From positions 6,200,001 through 6,264,000 of the forward strand of contig NC_135056.1 in NCBI RefSeq assembly GCF_051014685.1: a stretch of 64,000 nt of DNA. The letters run 5' to 3'. Below the pieces are notes generated by a model that searched no databases, had not been told where the DNA came from, and saw only the letters and a program-made list of their open reading frames with translations. The stretch comes from Ptiloglossa arizonensis (taxonomy: Eukaryota > Arthropoda > Insecta > Hymenoptera > Colletidae). Made by a program: the position numbers and the translations under genes. Within the stretch, counting starts at the first letter, position 1. Each line of letters starts with the position of its first letter. Of the stretch, positions 1 through 11,109 are shown piece by piece.

Positions 1-108
1 AAGAACCTAAATACACTAAACTCGAGAGTATCGCCGCAATTCAGATAGATACCATAATCAATTTCTGGGACTATTTTCTATTCATTATTACCGAAGCGTG
101 TTTAAACA

Positions 109-133
109 AATAATAATAATAATAATAATAATA
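109..133. repeat. (TAA)n microsatellite
   Basis: About eight tandem TAA units, directly left of the palindromic mariner-end fragments. A simple repeat with no inferred function. Confidence 0.9.
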
Positions 134-141
134 TACTACAT

Positions 142-239
142 TGTTCGATAAGTTTTATCAAACGACAAAACTTATTCAACAGTATAGTACTAGGTTGCTC
201 GATAAGATGATCGTTCGATAAAACTTATCGAACAACCTA
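142..239. mobile_element. Two back-to-back TIR-only remnants of the mariner-like MITE
   Basis: Two adjacent short foldbacks consist almost only of terminal inverted repeats. The first (142-181) pairs TGTTCGATAAGTTTTATC with GACAAAACTTATTCAACA. The second (191-239) pairs TAGGTTGCTCGATAAG with CTTATCGAACAACCTA, leaving about 17 bases between the arms. The ends match the MITE family at 12,088, 56,183 and 62,931. AGGTTG followed by GATAAGT is also typical of irritans-type mariner termini (from knowledge of that family). These look like products of internal deletion of a longer element. Confidence 0.75.
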
Positions 240-253
240 TTATATACTTTTAT

Positions 254-325
254 ATATTTATCCACCGAAAATATCTGCAAACAGGCAGTCGTTCAACGGA
301 AACGATTCTCAAAGCGGAGTCTGCA
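254..325 (+). repeat. Inverted repeat arm A (72 bp), partner at 1767-1838
   Basis: This segment is the reverse complement of 1767-1838 with one visible mismatch in 72 bases. It ends exactly where the direct duplication 326-894 begins, so the two form one chimeric block. The near identity suggests a recent event. Confidence 0.9.
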
Positions 326-894
326 CACACTATGAACGAATACATTACTTATAAATTTAAATGTTTCATTCTGTTTTTCACACATCAACTATTTATTTTT
401 TTTAATTTTTTGCTTCATATTTATGACGAAATTGATCTAAATTCTTACCAATTTGTAAGTACACTTCACACGTATACATACCCATCAACTGTTTATTAAC
501 GAACCCAATTGCAGTTTACGTACCTCGAGTACATCTTTGTTTCAGTACAATTTTTAGATTTTTAATTACTCATATTTGTTTCGTTATCGAAGGAAAGTCA
601 AAACGAGAGCTCGGAGAAGGTTGTTTCAATAATAACAAAAATGAAGCTTGAGAAAACTTGATTGAAAACCTTATTCTTTTCACTCAAGTTATTTTGCAAA
701 TATCGTTACACTACACGAAGTGCTTCGATAAGTTCTAAGCTGAACTTTGCATGTGAACTTTAGTATTATGAAGATCGTGTTCGCGCACCTCATTGATTCT
801 AAATTAAACGAATATTGATTAATTTTTACGCAAATTTCGAAACGTGCTCAAGCATACGTATATTAAAATGCATGATCGAGTAATTTTTGCGTAA
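326..894 (+). repeat. Direct duplication, copy 1 (partner 2717-3249)
   Basis: This block matches 2717-3249 from CACACTATG through the shared end TTTTTGCGTAA. Apart from an insertion/deletion of roughly 35-40 bases near 360-420, the copies differ at only scattered positions. No coding potential is preserved: the frames are broken in both copies. No terminal repeats or target-site duplication are visible, so it does not look like a simple transposon insertion. Confidence 0.9.
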
Positions 895-1089
895 TACGTG
901 GATACTTTTCTACAAAACGTGCACAAAGACACAAATGGTCCATACCCGCGTATCTACGAATCCGTGTAATTCGACAAGAATTAAACCGACCCAGGAAAGC
1001 CCGTTTCGTCCCAACTCGGGTATCGTAACCAGTGAATTTTTGCGTGTCGACTATGAGGATGGAATAGAAACTAGCAAACGAAATTAATT

Positions 1090-1745
1090 TTCAACGTTTA
1101 TCCGCCTCGTGGAAAGAGTGAGAACATTCAGGGAGGGAAAAAAACGGTGGCCCGTGCGATACTTTCGGTGGAGGAGTGCACCATAGCGGCGGAGATGGAG
1201 AAGGACGAGGACGCGGTGGCGGTGGCGGGGGCGGGGGCGGAGGAAAAAGGAGGAGGGCGAAAAAAATTCATGTCATACTCGAGTGGTTTGCTCGAGCCGA
1301 ATACTCTACGCGCTTTACTGCGCTCTACTGGGCTCCGCCGGGCTCCACTTCGCCAGAACAACGAAGGTCTTGGTTAAATCCAAAAGCGACTATATAGCAC
1401 GGTTCTACTGGCCGCACCAAAGCGCACGTATTGCGGCATCAACAGTCAGAAACGCCGCTCTGCCAGACTGCACAGATCGCTGCATTAATGCCATTCTTCC
1501 GAGTCCCGTTCGTATTTTTTCTTTTTTTTAGTAATTTTTTTTCATTTACATTTTTTATTTCCGCTTTTACCTGCTCCCCCTTTCTTCTTCCTTTTTCACA
1601 AATCGAACTAACCGTAATACGAAGAATTGCACGCGAACGCCCGACCTCTGACGATAATGCAAGCGCGATACGACGCTGGGGCGCGGTTAATGGAAAAATC
1701 GGAAGCGTTATCGTTATCGATATTCTTGCGCGATCGCCTTGATTT
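1090..1745. other. CpG-rich, GC-rich block without a recognisable gene
   Basis: GC content rises sharply against both flanks. The block contains a GGN-type G-rich run at 1214-1250 that could form a G-quadruplex, and two motifs shared with the 48.6 kb island (CAAAAGCGACTATAT at 1381 and GCATTAATGCCATTC at 1482). Four overlapping short frames are open here on both strands. That is expected of GC-rich DNA, and none resembles a known protein. It may be a regulatory island or an untranslated first exon, but neither is shown. Confidence 0.5.
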
Positions 1746-1766
1746 CCAGGGTTAGCGTTTGTTCTA

Positions 1767-1838
1767 TGCAGACTCCGCTTTGAGAATCGTTTCCGTTCAA
1801 CGACTGCCTGTTTGCAGATATTTTCGGTGGATAAATAT
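1767..1838 (-). repeat. Inverted repeat arm B (72 bp), partner at 254-325
   Basis: Reverse-complement partner of 254-325 with one visible mismatch. It sits between the two copies of the direct duplication, so it is the probable source (or target) of the inverted piece fused to copy 1. Confidence 0.9.
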
Positions 1839-2716
1839 TCGATTTAGAGGAGCCAAGCGTTTTTCAATGGGACGAATTTGTCAAGAATTCGAGATTAACG
1901 GGAACTCGGTTTCAAGAATTCTATCGAGCGTTTGTCCGTTGTTAAATTTTACAATTCGATTAATTTTGTTCATTTTCTTTACAACGTGAGTATTATTATA
2001 ATTAATTTTTTCTACACTTTGGTTCTGTATCCTTTATTTGGTTTAGGTATGTGTTTTCGCGTTTCAAAATTGTATACGTAACACTTTTATTGTACCAATT
2101 GAAAAAGAAATATTTCTTTGACAATGGACATTTTTCTTAAAATAATTGTGCGTTGTATTAAAATTGATCGACGCAATTTCAAAGGTGACTTTAATTCAAC
2201 GATCGACGTTTAACCGTTGTGAAACATTTACATTAACGAATCTTTCGCACAGTTCGATTAATAGTTATAAAGAAATTTATAATACAATATTGGATTTTTT
2301 AAACATTAATACTAATATAGAATAAGCTCTGATAACTTGATTTCATTAAGAAATGTATGCGACACTTTTCCTAGCAAACACTCTGTTTCACAGACATCGA
2401 CAAAGAGTGTTGCAAAATGGTAAGCTTTCTCCTCATGAGCTTAAAAACACTGATTTAATTTTGAGGAACACTCTCTTTGAGCTCTTCCTGTACAGCGTAC
2501 TTGCATGTATGCATCAGAATTACACTTTATACCGTTTCTCAAACATCACTTTCCCACGAAGCTCCTAAATAACAAACGGAAACTTTTGAAAAACCCCCTA
2601 GAGTAGAATTACTTTCTCTTGTTCATAAAATTACATTTTCATATATTCCCTTGGTTAATTTTACAAAAAATATAAACAACGTGTTAACTAATAGACAACT
2701 CTTGTGCATAGTTATA

Positions 2717-3249
2717 CACACTATGGACGAATACATTACTTATAAATTTAAATGTTTTTATTTTTGGCTTCATTTTCATGACGAAATTGATCTAAATTCT
2801 TACCAATTTGTAAGTACACTTCACACGTATACATACACATCTACTGTTTATTAACGAACCCAATTGCAATTTACGTACCTCGAGTACATCTTTGTTTCAG
2901 TACCATTTTTAGATTTTTAATTACTAATATTTGTTTCGTTATCGAAGGAAAGTCAAAACGAGAGCTCGGAGAAGGTTGTTTCAATAATAATAAGAATGAA
3001 GCTTGAGAAAACCTTATTGAAAACCTTATTCTTTTCGCTCAAGTTATTTTGCAAATATCGTTACACTACACGAAGTGCTTCGATAAGTTCTAAGCTGAAC
3101 TTTGCATATGAACTTCAGTATTATGAAGATCGTGTTCGCGCACCTCATTGATTCTAAATTAAACGAATATTGATTAATTTTTACGCAAATTTCGAAACGT
3201 GCTCAAGCATACGTATATTAAAATGCATGGTCGAGTAATTTTTGCGTAA
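2717..3249 (+). repeat. Direct duplication, copy 2 (partner 326-894)
   Basis: Second copy of the left-end duplication, in the same orientation and about 2.4 kb downstream. Unlike copy 1 it is not preceded by the 72-bp inverted arm, so the similarity begins abruptly at CACACTATG. No open frame is shared by the two copies. Confidence 0.9.
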
Positions 3250-6200
3250 CTTTTTAGTAATAAACGCATTTAACGTTAGACTAGACGCAACACCTTATAA
3301 CTTGAAAATTACCTTAAGATTTATAGACTTCTTTTGTTCCTTTTGGTATTATACAAAGTGTTTCTTTATGTAGACACAAGGAAATATCTGGGAAAATACA
3401 AGTAATTAAAACAAAAAAGTTTTTCATGATTTTGATAAAGGATTCAAGTGACATTATTAATTTCCTAATATATAAGCGTTTTTAACATCATTTTAATTTC
3501 AACTTATTTTTCTTATTATAAACCTATATCTTTTTACTTCGGAATCGTATTTTACGTAAAAATATGCATAATTTTTATCCGAAATATTTTCTTATAAAAC
3601 TTCTGTTTTTTCAGATATTTAGAGAAACATCTGCAAACTGATTATCTGCTAAAATCCAAACACTGACGATATTTCTAATATTCTTATTTCATATTTGTTT
3701 CGATTTTATAAAAGCCTATTCACTTAGCTACAAATCCAAACAGAAGTCGTCTAAAAGATATTGTACCGTTAGCCATATTTATGCACATATCATTTTATTG
3801 TTCGTTAAATGTGCAATATTTAACAGTTGCAGAAAAAATTGAAACGATCATTGTTTACGATAAATTAAGACGAAATATCGATGAAGCTGTTAATTTATAA
3901 ATATTCTTACGCCTTTATGGAATTCTGGAAAAAGTGTTCATCGTGTTGTTCATTTTATTGTATCGTTAAACAAAGAAATACACACAATTAAAAACAGCCA
4001 TATACAGAAATAATGAAGTTTGTGTGTTAACTGTAGTTGCTCTTAATTCAGGTATAAGTATTCCTTCAATTTTTCGCAGTTGTAAAATATCTCGAACGAG
4101 AGTATTTTAAAACATTGTAAGTTCCACTCGTACAAAGTATTCTTGTAGTAAAAACTTCATGAAAATGATTTTCAAGGGAGAGTGACATTTTGTGAGTCAG
4201 CCCGAGATGAAATACAAATCAGTGAGAATAGTTTTCTCCAGTTCCCGACCGGAGAGTTCATTTGATTCAACAACGCAAGATTATTTTTTATGAAGTTACC
4301 TCAAAGACAAAGTATATCACGAACTACTTACCACTTCAGAAACTATAAAATAGGGAATTATAACTGCGGACGAAGTATGAGGAGAAAAACTTTATTATCT
4401 GTGCATTAATCATTTTTTTAACGTATTAATTACCATTAATTATCATTTATAACGTATTAATTATATTTTTTTAACGTATTAAAGTATTTCGAGGCTGAAG
4501 GTCGTTGTTTTCAACGTCTAGTACGACTTTGTTGAACCAGAAAATTACATTGCATTGTTATTAATATAATAAATGTAACAAATCAATGTAAATAATTAAC
4601 AGAAAGAAAGTTATACACATTATTGCGTAAAATATAATTCTGAAATAAAAAATCTAGGTTTGTGATGTAAAAGAATCCCTTCTTAAAATTATGAAAAACC
4701 TGTTCCATAAATTTTTTTTAATTAGTTGTTTACAAAATATTTTGTTATTCCAACTTAAATGGATTACCTTGTATACGTGTTAACGCCCCTCTGTATGATT
4801 TTTTATTTTTATCTCCAAAAGTATAGTAAACGATAAAACGAATCGTCTGATGCTTCCTAAAAAATTCGATTTTATTTATAAAATAAAATTGCTATTATAA
4901 GTAAACGACATTATACAAATATCAACAAATAAAAATCAATTTCACGCTTCATACTTCACGGTGTGTGTACAACATTGCGTTGCACACATAATTAAAAATA
5001 ATTTCTTTCATAGTTTGGTAAGAATTTATGCAACGTTGTATTTTTATAAAACCGTGCAGTGAATGGTTAAATTTGACCCAATCTGTTGTAAATGTAAATA
5101 AATATACCATAGGTGTGCAATCTCTGTTTTGACAAGGAGCTCAAGAATTTGTTTAAAAAAAATGGGGAAAGAAGAAAGAAGCTTACTCCTGTCTGTCGCA
5201 TGCACCATCTCTTGGCGAAAGGCTGCGAATAATGTTTCAGCACGACGGACCTTCACCTCGTTTTTTAGTCAAAGTCAGCCAACATTTATATCGGAGTTCC
5301 AATGAAAAATAAACAGGACAAGAACGTCCAGTCGCGTGGCTCGCTTCGTCTTCTGACCTAAATCCTTAGTCTGTTTTTTAAGAGGGATATTTATAGAATT
5401 TACTGTTCTCGACTTTAACATAGAATTTAGCAAAAATAAACCTATGAGTGCAAAATGATTTTTATAGAGGATGAATCAAACCACGAAAATATACTTCGTT
5501 TAATGATACGATGATGTCAAAGCTCTGATCAAGTGGAAAAACATAGCATTCTTAAGGACGTAACAAAAAGATTGTTGGAGATGATCCTGTGTATATACAA
5601 GTACTACATGTGATTAATACAAGTTAATCAGTTAGGTATATCACTAGACTGGTAAAGTTGACCTGTACGTTTAAAGCATATTTCATTCGTTTCATTAAGT
5701 ATTATATGTTCCAATATTGTTAAATATTTTCCTGGAATGTTTCTTAAACGGTTCAGAATGTAATTATGATGAAAAAGAAATTAAAAGATTGTGTGTTAAC
5801 TGCACAAAATAAAAGTTTCTCTCTACAACGATCGTTACGTCCATATGTACAAAATAGATCATTTAAATAGGAAATTCACAAATCTCTCCAACGCTTGTAG
5901 ATATACGAAGAAATTGTTCATAGCAAAGTTAAACTGTTCGAAAGGGCAATATTGACATATTATGCCTAGAAACCTGTTCAAGTTCATTCATAATTTACAC
6001 TTTTAACCCCATATCTTCATTTTGTCCAATTTGTCCTAAAGTTTCTATACATATGTTCACTTGTTCAATTTTTACATAGAATTTGTATAAATATCTACAT
6101 AGCGTTGTAACAATTAGCATTTGTATTTGAATGTCATACGTTAACAAATTACGACGTGTATTCATAGCACGTCAGTCGACATGTTAAAACACATTAATGG

Positions 6201-7850
6201 ATTAAAAATTTCGAAAACAAAATTTCGAAAACAAAATTACATCCAGGACACTTTTCTTCCTATAGTTGTGTTCATCCCTTCGAACAGTTTATTCTCGTTT
6301 TGAATTAGCACCGGATATTTTTAAATGTTTTCATTACAATGGTCCATCCTTTATACGTAAATAGAAAAAATTAAATAATATTATGCATTATTAAAGTTGA
6401 ATATTTCTCATCTTTTGTGTTAATATTTCATGATGTTTTATTTTCTCATTCTTCGTGCTGTACTTCTTTGGTTGATCCACTAATTTATTAATACGATATT
6501 TTCCCTCATCAATCTCGTCGTAACTCAAAAGAATCGTTATTTAAAATATTTTGCGTTCTCCTATGTTCGTATATAATTTGTCCCAAAATATCAAGGTTCC
6601 ACGAGATCTTATTAACAGTTTGACAGCCACTGTCACATACACGTGATTTTACCAGCAAGGCAAAAGGGAAGGATATCGGTCGCTATGGATTTCATTGTTT
6701 CAGTCGCAATGTCTCAATCCACTCAACTTATTAAGTTTCCGAAGGTTTAAATCTTATATCGTGCGTTATTTATAGTATCAACATTTATAATTCCTTATAT
6801 AATATTCCAAGCATCTTCGCATACCTTACTTCAGTCTACAACCACAGACAGGGTTAGAAAGCTACTTAAAGTCACTCGTTTCGAATTGCTCAATGTCACA
6901 TTCTCTTTCTAGTTCATCGAATCAAATCCACATAATCACAATTCATGTAAATTCATAATGTTTAAATATTTTATAACGAATATTTTGGAGATAACTAAGA
7001 ATACTTGCTAACGTGTAGGTTAGACTATAGTTAGATTCGTTCTCAACATGTTGTATAATTAACTATCAATAATATATTTGATATGTAAGTAATACGCTTG
7101 TATTAAGATCCATGGAGATTTTAATTCATGTTTTTAGACTATTTCTCTTCCTTTCGTCTCGCTATAGTTTTGTTAATATTATATTATAATATTTACTTAC
7201 TTCTACATTATACTGTTATTCTACATTACACAGTTTAAATAAAACTGATATTATTGAATAGGATAGAAGAAGTTTACGATCGAAATGTTGAAAACGAATA
7301 AATTTAAACTTTGCATATTTTTGTCACATATACGATTATTTGATTTCTCGCGACAGAAAATAAACCTATCTTTAGAATCGATATTTATTGAATTTTATTT
7401 AACGGTAAAAGTACGCGGTGGTAACAATTAATTATTTATATAATGCAAATTTAACGTGTAAATTTAAAAAATTTCACTGCAGGAAACAATTCCGAAGCTT
7501 TTATTGCATTGTAAATCTCGCGAAAGTTGCCGACGACAGGCATCGGTCTTAGCCGAAACGTACAACTACCGAAGTATTAAGATCGGGTGATTACGATGAT
7601 CGATCATTTTCAGAACTCTCTCTTTTTTCTTCCCTATGCAGGAAATTACATACCCGAGATTAAGAAACGGTCAATCCGTTCGCTGGGGAATAGTCCAGCA
7701 AATCCTACTATTTTCAGTCTACCCAAACATTTCATCCAAAAGCCAACTGCGGTAACTTAACCATTGATTATCCCTTATCGAATGTGCGTCACGATTAAAA
7801 CTGTTACCAGGATTCGATCCCGCCGTGTTCTGCTCCATTTCTATTCGCGA
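3250..7850. other. AT-rich intergenic or intronic DNA, no gene seen
   Basis: No frame here gives a recognisable protein, and the longest are about 70 codons. The only local structure noted is a 14-base tandem pair (AAAATTTCGAAAAC twice) at 6205-6232. Confidence 0.7.
6205..6232. repeat. Two-copy 14-bp tandem repeat
   Basis: AAAATTTCGAAAAC is repeated perfectly twice, followed by a partial third unit. Probably replication slippage. Confidence 0.85.
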
Positions 7851-8445
7851 CGTTGGCCGAACGAAAGACGGTCTCACTGCTGACACAGAATGATCAACGA
7901 CCGTCAGATTTTCATCCGCAACGTTTCATGGCAACGTCTCGGCCAATGGTAACCGTGGTTCGGAAAATTACGCGAAACAATCCCGTAAGTCCTGTCCAGG
8001 ATTTTGATAATACAGACCACGTTCTGGTGAATTTCGTAGCGTTGACCCGGCCCCGGGGTAAGCTTTCCGGGAGATCACCCGGTATGGACACACTTACGTG
8101 CATCTAACACACGGTCCAAGACCTAGGGCGAGTAAGTCCGTATGAGAATACACTACGATACATTGGAGGGTGTGGGCGGGTGAAACAAGGAGCCACGGCA
8201 GATAGAAGCAAATACCTGCGGAGGGAGAAAGAGAGAAGCGGGGGGATGGAGAAGGAGAAAGGGGTCTGCGCGATGGGATGGATGCTACACAGTACGCGGA
8301 CGGTCTTAGCGGTATCTTGGCTCCCTCGCTGTCCTGGGGGCGAGCGGCTAAATACCTCAGGATTGTTACTATTGCCACCCCTTTGCACCCTCTCCTCCTT
8401 CGCCCAACGGACCACCCACCCCACCCCTTTTGATAGGATGGAATG

Positions 8446-8500
8446 GGTTAATGCTATTGATTCACGTGCACAAGGTGCTTCGGTAGAAGCGGTACCAACG
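8446..8500 (+). repeat. Short dispersed repeat, copy 1 (partner 10,338-10,392)
   Basis: Begins with GGTTAATGCTATTGAT, identical to the partner. The similarity continues as a GTGC-CAAG-TG pattern with mostly transition differences, and both copies end in GCGG followed shortly by AACG. Function unknown. Confidence 0.65.
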
Positions 8501-8540
8501 ACCGCCACTGTTTGACAGTAACGGATCTCCCCTTGTCGCT

Positions 8541-8553
8541 GTCTCTCTCTTCT

Positions 8554-8630
<77 letters not shown>

Positions 8631-8644
8631 CTCTTTCTCTCTCT
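8541..8644. repeat. (CT)n microsatellite, interrupted
   Basis: About 100 bases of CT dinucleotides with CCCTACCC and CTTT interruptions. Apparent long frames across it are low-complexity artefacts. Confidence 0.95.
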
Positions 8645-8886
8645 AACCACCCCATCGTTTGTCTTTCTTCTCTTACACTACCAGATACCTAGACGAACGC
8701 GACTATCGAGCCCCTTGTACTTTCCGTTTGTGCCTCTCACGAAGTTCGAAAAGTCCGGTTAGGGTACCATGTTTAAGTGTCCGATGGAATGCTCTGGAAC
8801 GGGTGCATCCTGGCACATTGACTTTTACGGTAGACTTCGATGCGAGAACTTTTAGGTTTCTGGTCCTTTAGAATCTGAAGGTAGCA

Positions 8887-8920
8887 TGTGTATGTGTGTG
8901 TGTGGGGGGGGAGGGAGGGG
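8887..8920 (+). repeat. (TG)n followed by a G-run
   Basis: A TG run leads into GGGGGGGG-A-GGG-A-GGGG on the plus strand. It has enough G-tracts to be a candidate G-quadruplex. Confidence 0.85.
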
Positions 8921-11109
8921 TATTTTTTAAATAGATAGTTCCGCGATTGTGTATATTAGGAGGTTCCAAAAATTACCCAAATTTTGTTTCCTGATATTTT
9001 TAAATTGTCCATCGAGATTGATAATTAATTCATCCATTATTGGAGGGCTCTCCATTTTGTTTATTATTTGAACGAGTTATGAAAAATCAATGTTTAGATG
9101 TTTTTACAACCATTGTTACAAACTATAATTTTGTGATTGAAAGTCTAGTTCAGCCAGGGTGTCTGATCCAGAATTTTCTCTGTTCGATTACCATCTTTTC
9201 CAAGCAATGGTGCACTTCTTATGCATTTCTTTGCATCCAAAAACCAGCATGGAATTCCCGAAGAATTGCTACCAAAACGATGGAAGAAGATAAAAAACGA
9301 TCCAACATAGACCATCGTGTTCGAAATTATGTTTCGTTACAGTTGTTATTTAATAAATTAAGGTTTCGAAATGCACAGTGTTTTCCAAAACAGTTTAATG
9401 TTTTCATATGTATATTATGTACACTTACGAAACTGTAAAACGAAATTTTCTAGTATATTTTACGCTCTACTTTTACAATTTGTCCGAAACTGCTGGTGAA
9501 AAATTATTCGTTAACGAAACCCAATTGAAATCCTCGTTTAAAATCTACATCCAAATTGGCCAACTCGTTTCAGATTCTTTCATACATGGTATGTATTTAC
9601 ACGATGTTTCAGCAATTATGATATAACCGGGAAGCAGTTGACTCTTTGCGCGAAAACAGGTAAAAAATGTAGAAAAAAATTTGTTTGTACAAGTTTCCGA
9701 TATCGAGGTAAGAAACTTTGAAAAATCTATCGAGTACGATATCTAAAGAATTTCGGTAAATTCTGTGTTCGATCAGGATGATTTCGTAAATAAGATAGGA
9801 CAATGACCTCGCAAGATTAGTTTTATCAGAGAAATTGCTCAAAATCCTTCCCAGATTGATGCATACACAGCTACAATCGAAATTTTACCAAAATTTTATC
9901 AAAAAAATGTTCAAAATTGGTTCTCTCGATAACGAAACCTCATTTTTGGTTAAAAATTCTATTCCACCCTTTTCATACGATTATAGAAACGTTCTGTATA
10001 CAGACTGGATAATCATAAGTGCAATAATTGCGAATGATAATCGGTGAGAGTATTTATTTAGATATTTACCAAATTTTCGTAGACTTTGCTACGATAAACG
10101 ACAAGTGTAACGTAAAATATAACTTTTGCAATTTTCGTTGAAACAACAGACGTCTCTTTCGTCCGTCTAATTATTTTCGACAAAAATTCCTCAAAATTAT
10201 TGCCACCTAAAATTGTACGCTGCGACAGGTAGGTACCTTTTAGCGTACCTTGTGTACCGCGTATTACCTTTAGCGTTGATTACTCATAGGATTACATAAA
10301 TATTTATACACAATGATCCACAAGCAGGAGTGTGAGCGGTTAATGCTATTGATCTATGTGCGCAAGATGTTTGAACATGAGCGGCGATAACGTCTGCAAG
10401 TGCTTGGACCAATTAATCTCCCTACCTTAAATGTGCAATACATGTGCGTTCAAATTAGACGTATTTACCGTATTCTCTGTTTCAAAACTCACGATCCGGA
10501 TTAAACGACGGATTAAACGGATAAATATCAAACAAAGTTTCAACAAAACTCTCACGTGTCGTCTCTTCGGTCGTAACGGCCGGAATAACAGGCGCCAATT
10601 CGTTCGATGCGAAGTATAATAAAATTACAGAACGATAACGTAATTCCGTTTCCATGGAACGTTGATGAACGAACAAATGGATACACGGCGTCGCTAACGA
10701 AACAACGAATCGCGAGCAAGAAGAACCAGATCCGTTAATACTATAAATGGTACGTTAAATGCGTGGTGCGAATATCGGCCGTTCAACCCCTCGTAGCCGT
10801 CACCCCATTTTGGTACTCTTGAATTGGAGCTCTCCTTCGGTAAGCGATATCTACTTCCCGTTCACTCTTGGATAGTTACTTCGCGAGATTACATTTTTAT
10901 CGATCTCTGAGATGTTAAATAGCTTACTTCTATTAACGATTCGACGATAACGTCTGGTACATGTCCGTGGGATATTAACGAATTTTTATTCGTTAAGACG
11001 CGTACTTCGAGTCGTACGGTTACACACTTGCTGCTCTTACACGCGACGAAATTAATCGCACACCAGCGTTCGAATTGATCGTATCGAATCGATTCGACGG
11101 TACACACGT
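8921..11109. other. AT-rich stretch without a recognisable gene
   Basis: The longest frame (9040-9438, 132 codons, plus) has no domain, signal peptide or repeat pattern I recognise. The 55-bp repeat at 10,338 is the only internal feature noted. Confidence 0.6.
10338..10392 (+). repeat. Short dispersed repeat, copy 2 (partner 8,446-8,500)
   Basis: Shares GGTTAATGCTATTGAT exactly with the first copy, then diverges gradually. It is one of four plus-strand occurrences of TTAATGCYATT in the window. Confidence 0.65.

Larger units (their letters stand above)
7850..8880. other. GC-rich block with CT tract, no recognisable gene
   Basis: Elevated GC and CpG with overlapping short frames on both strands (up to 134 codons on the minus strand), none resembling a known family. 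It holds the CT tract at 8541-8644 and one copy of the diverged motif at 8446-8500. It could be a regulatory island or a non-coding exon. Confidence 0.5.

Noticed and set aside
7801..7835. GATTCGATCCC as a possible tRNA T-arm
   Set aside because: No matching acceptor, D or anticodon arms could be placed around it.
9040..9438. 132-codon plus frame, considered as a transposase fragment
   Set aside because: I could match no conserved mariner or other transposase motif on either strand.
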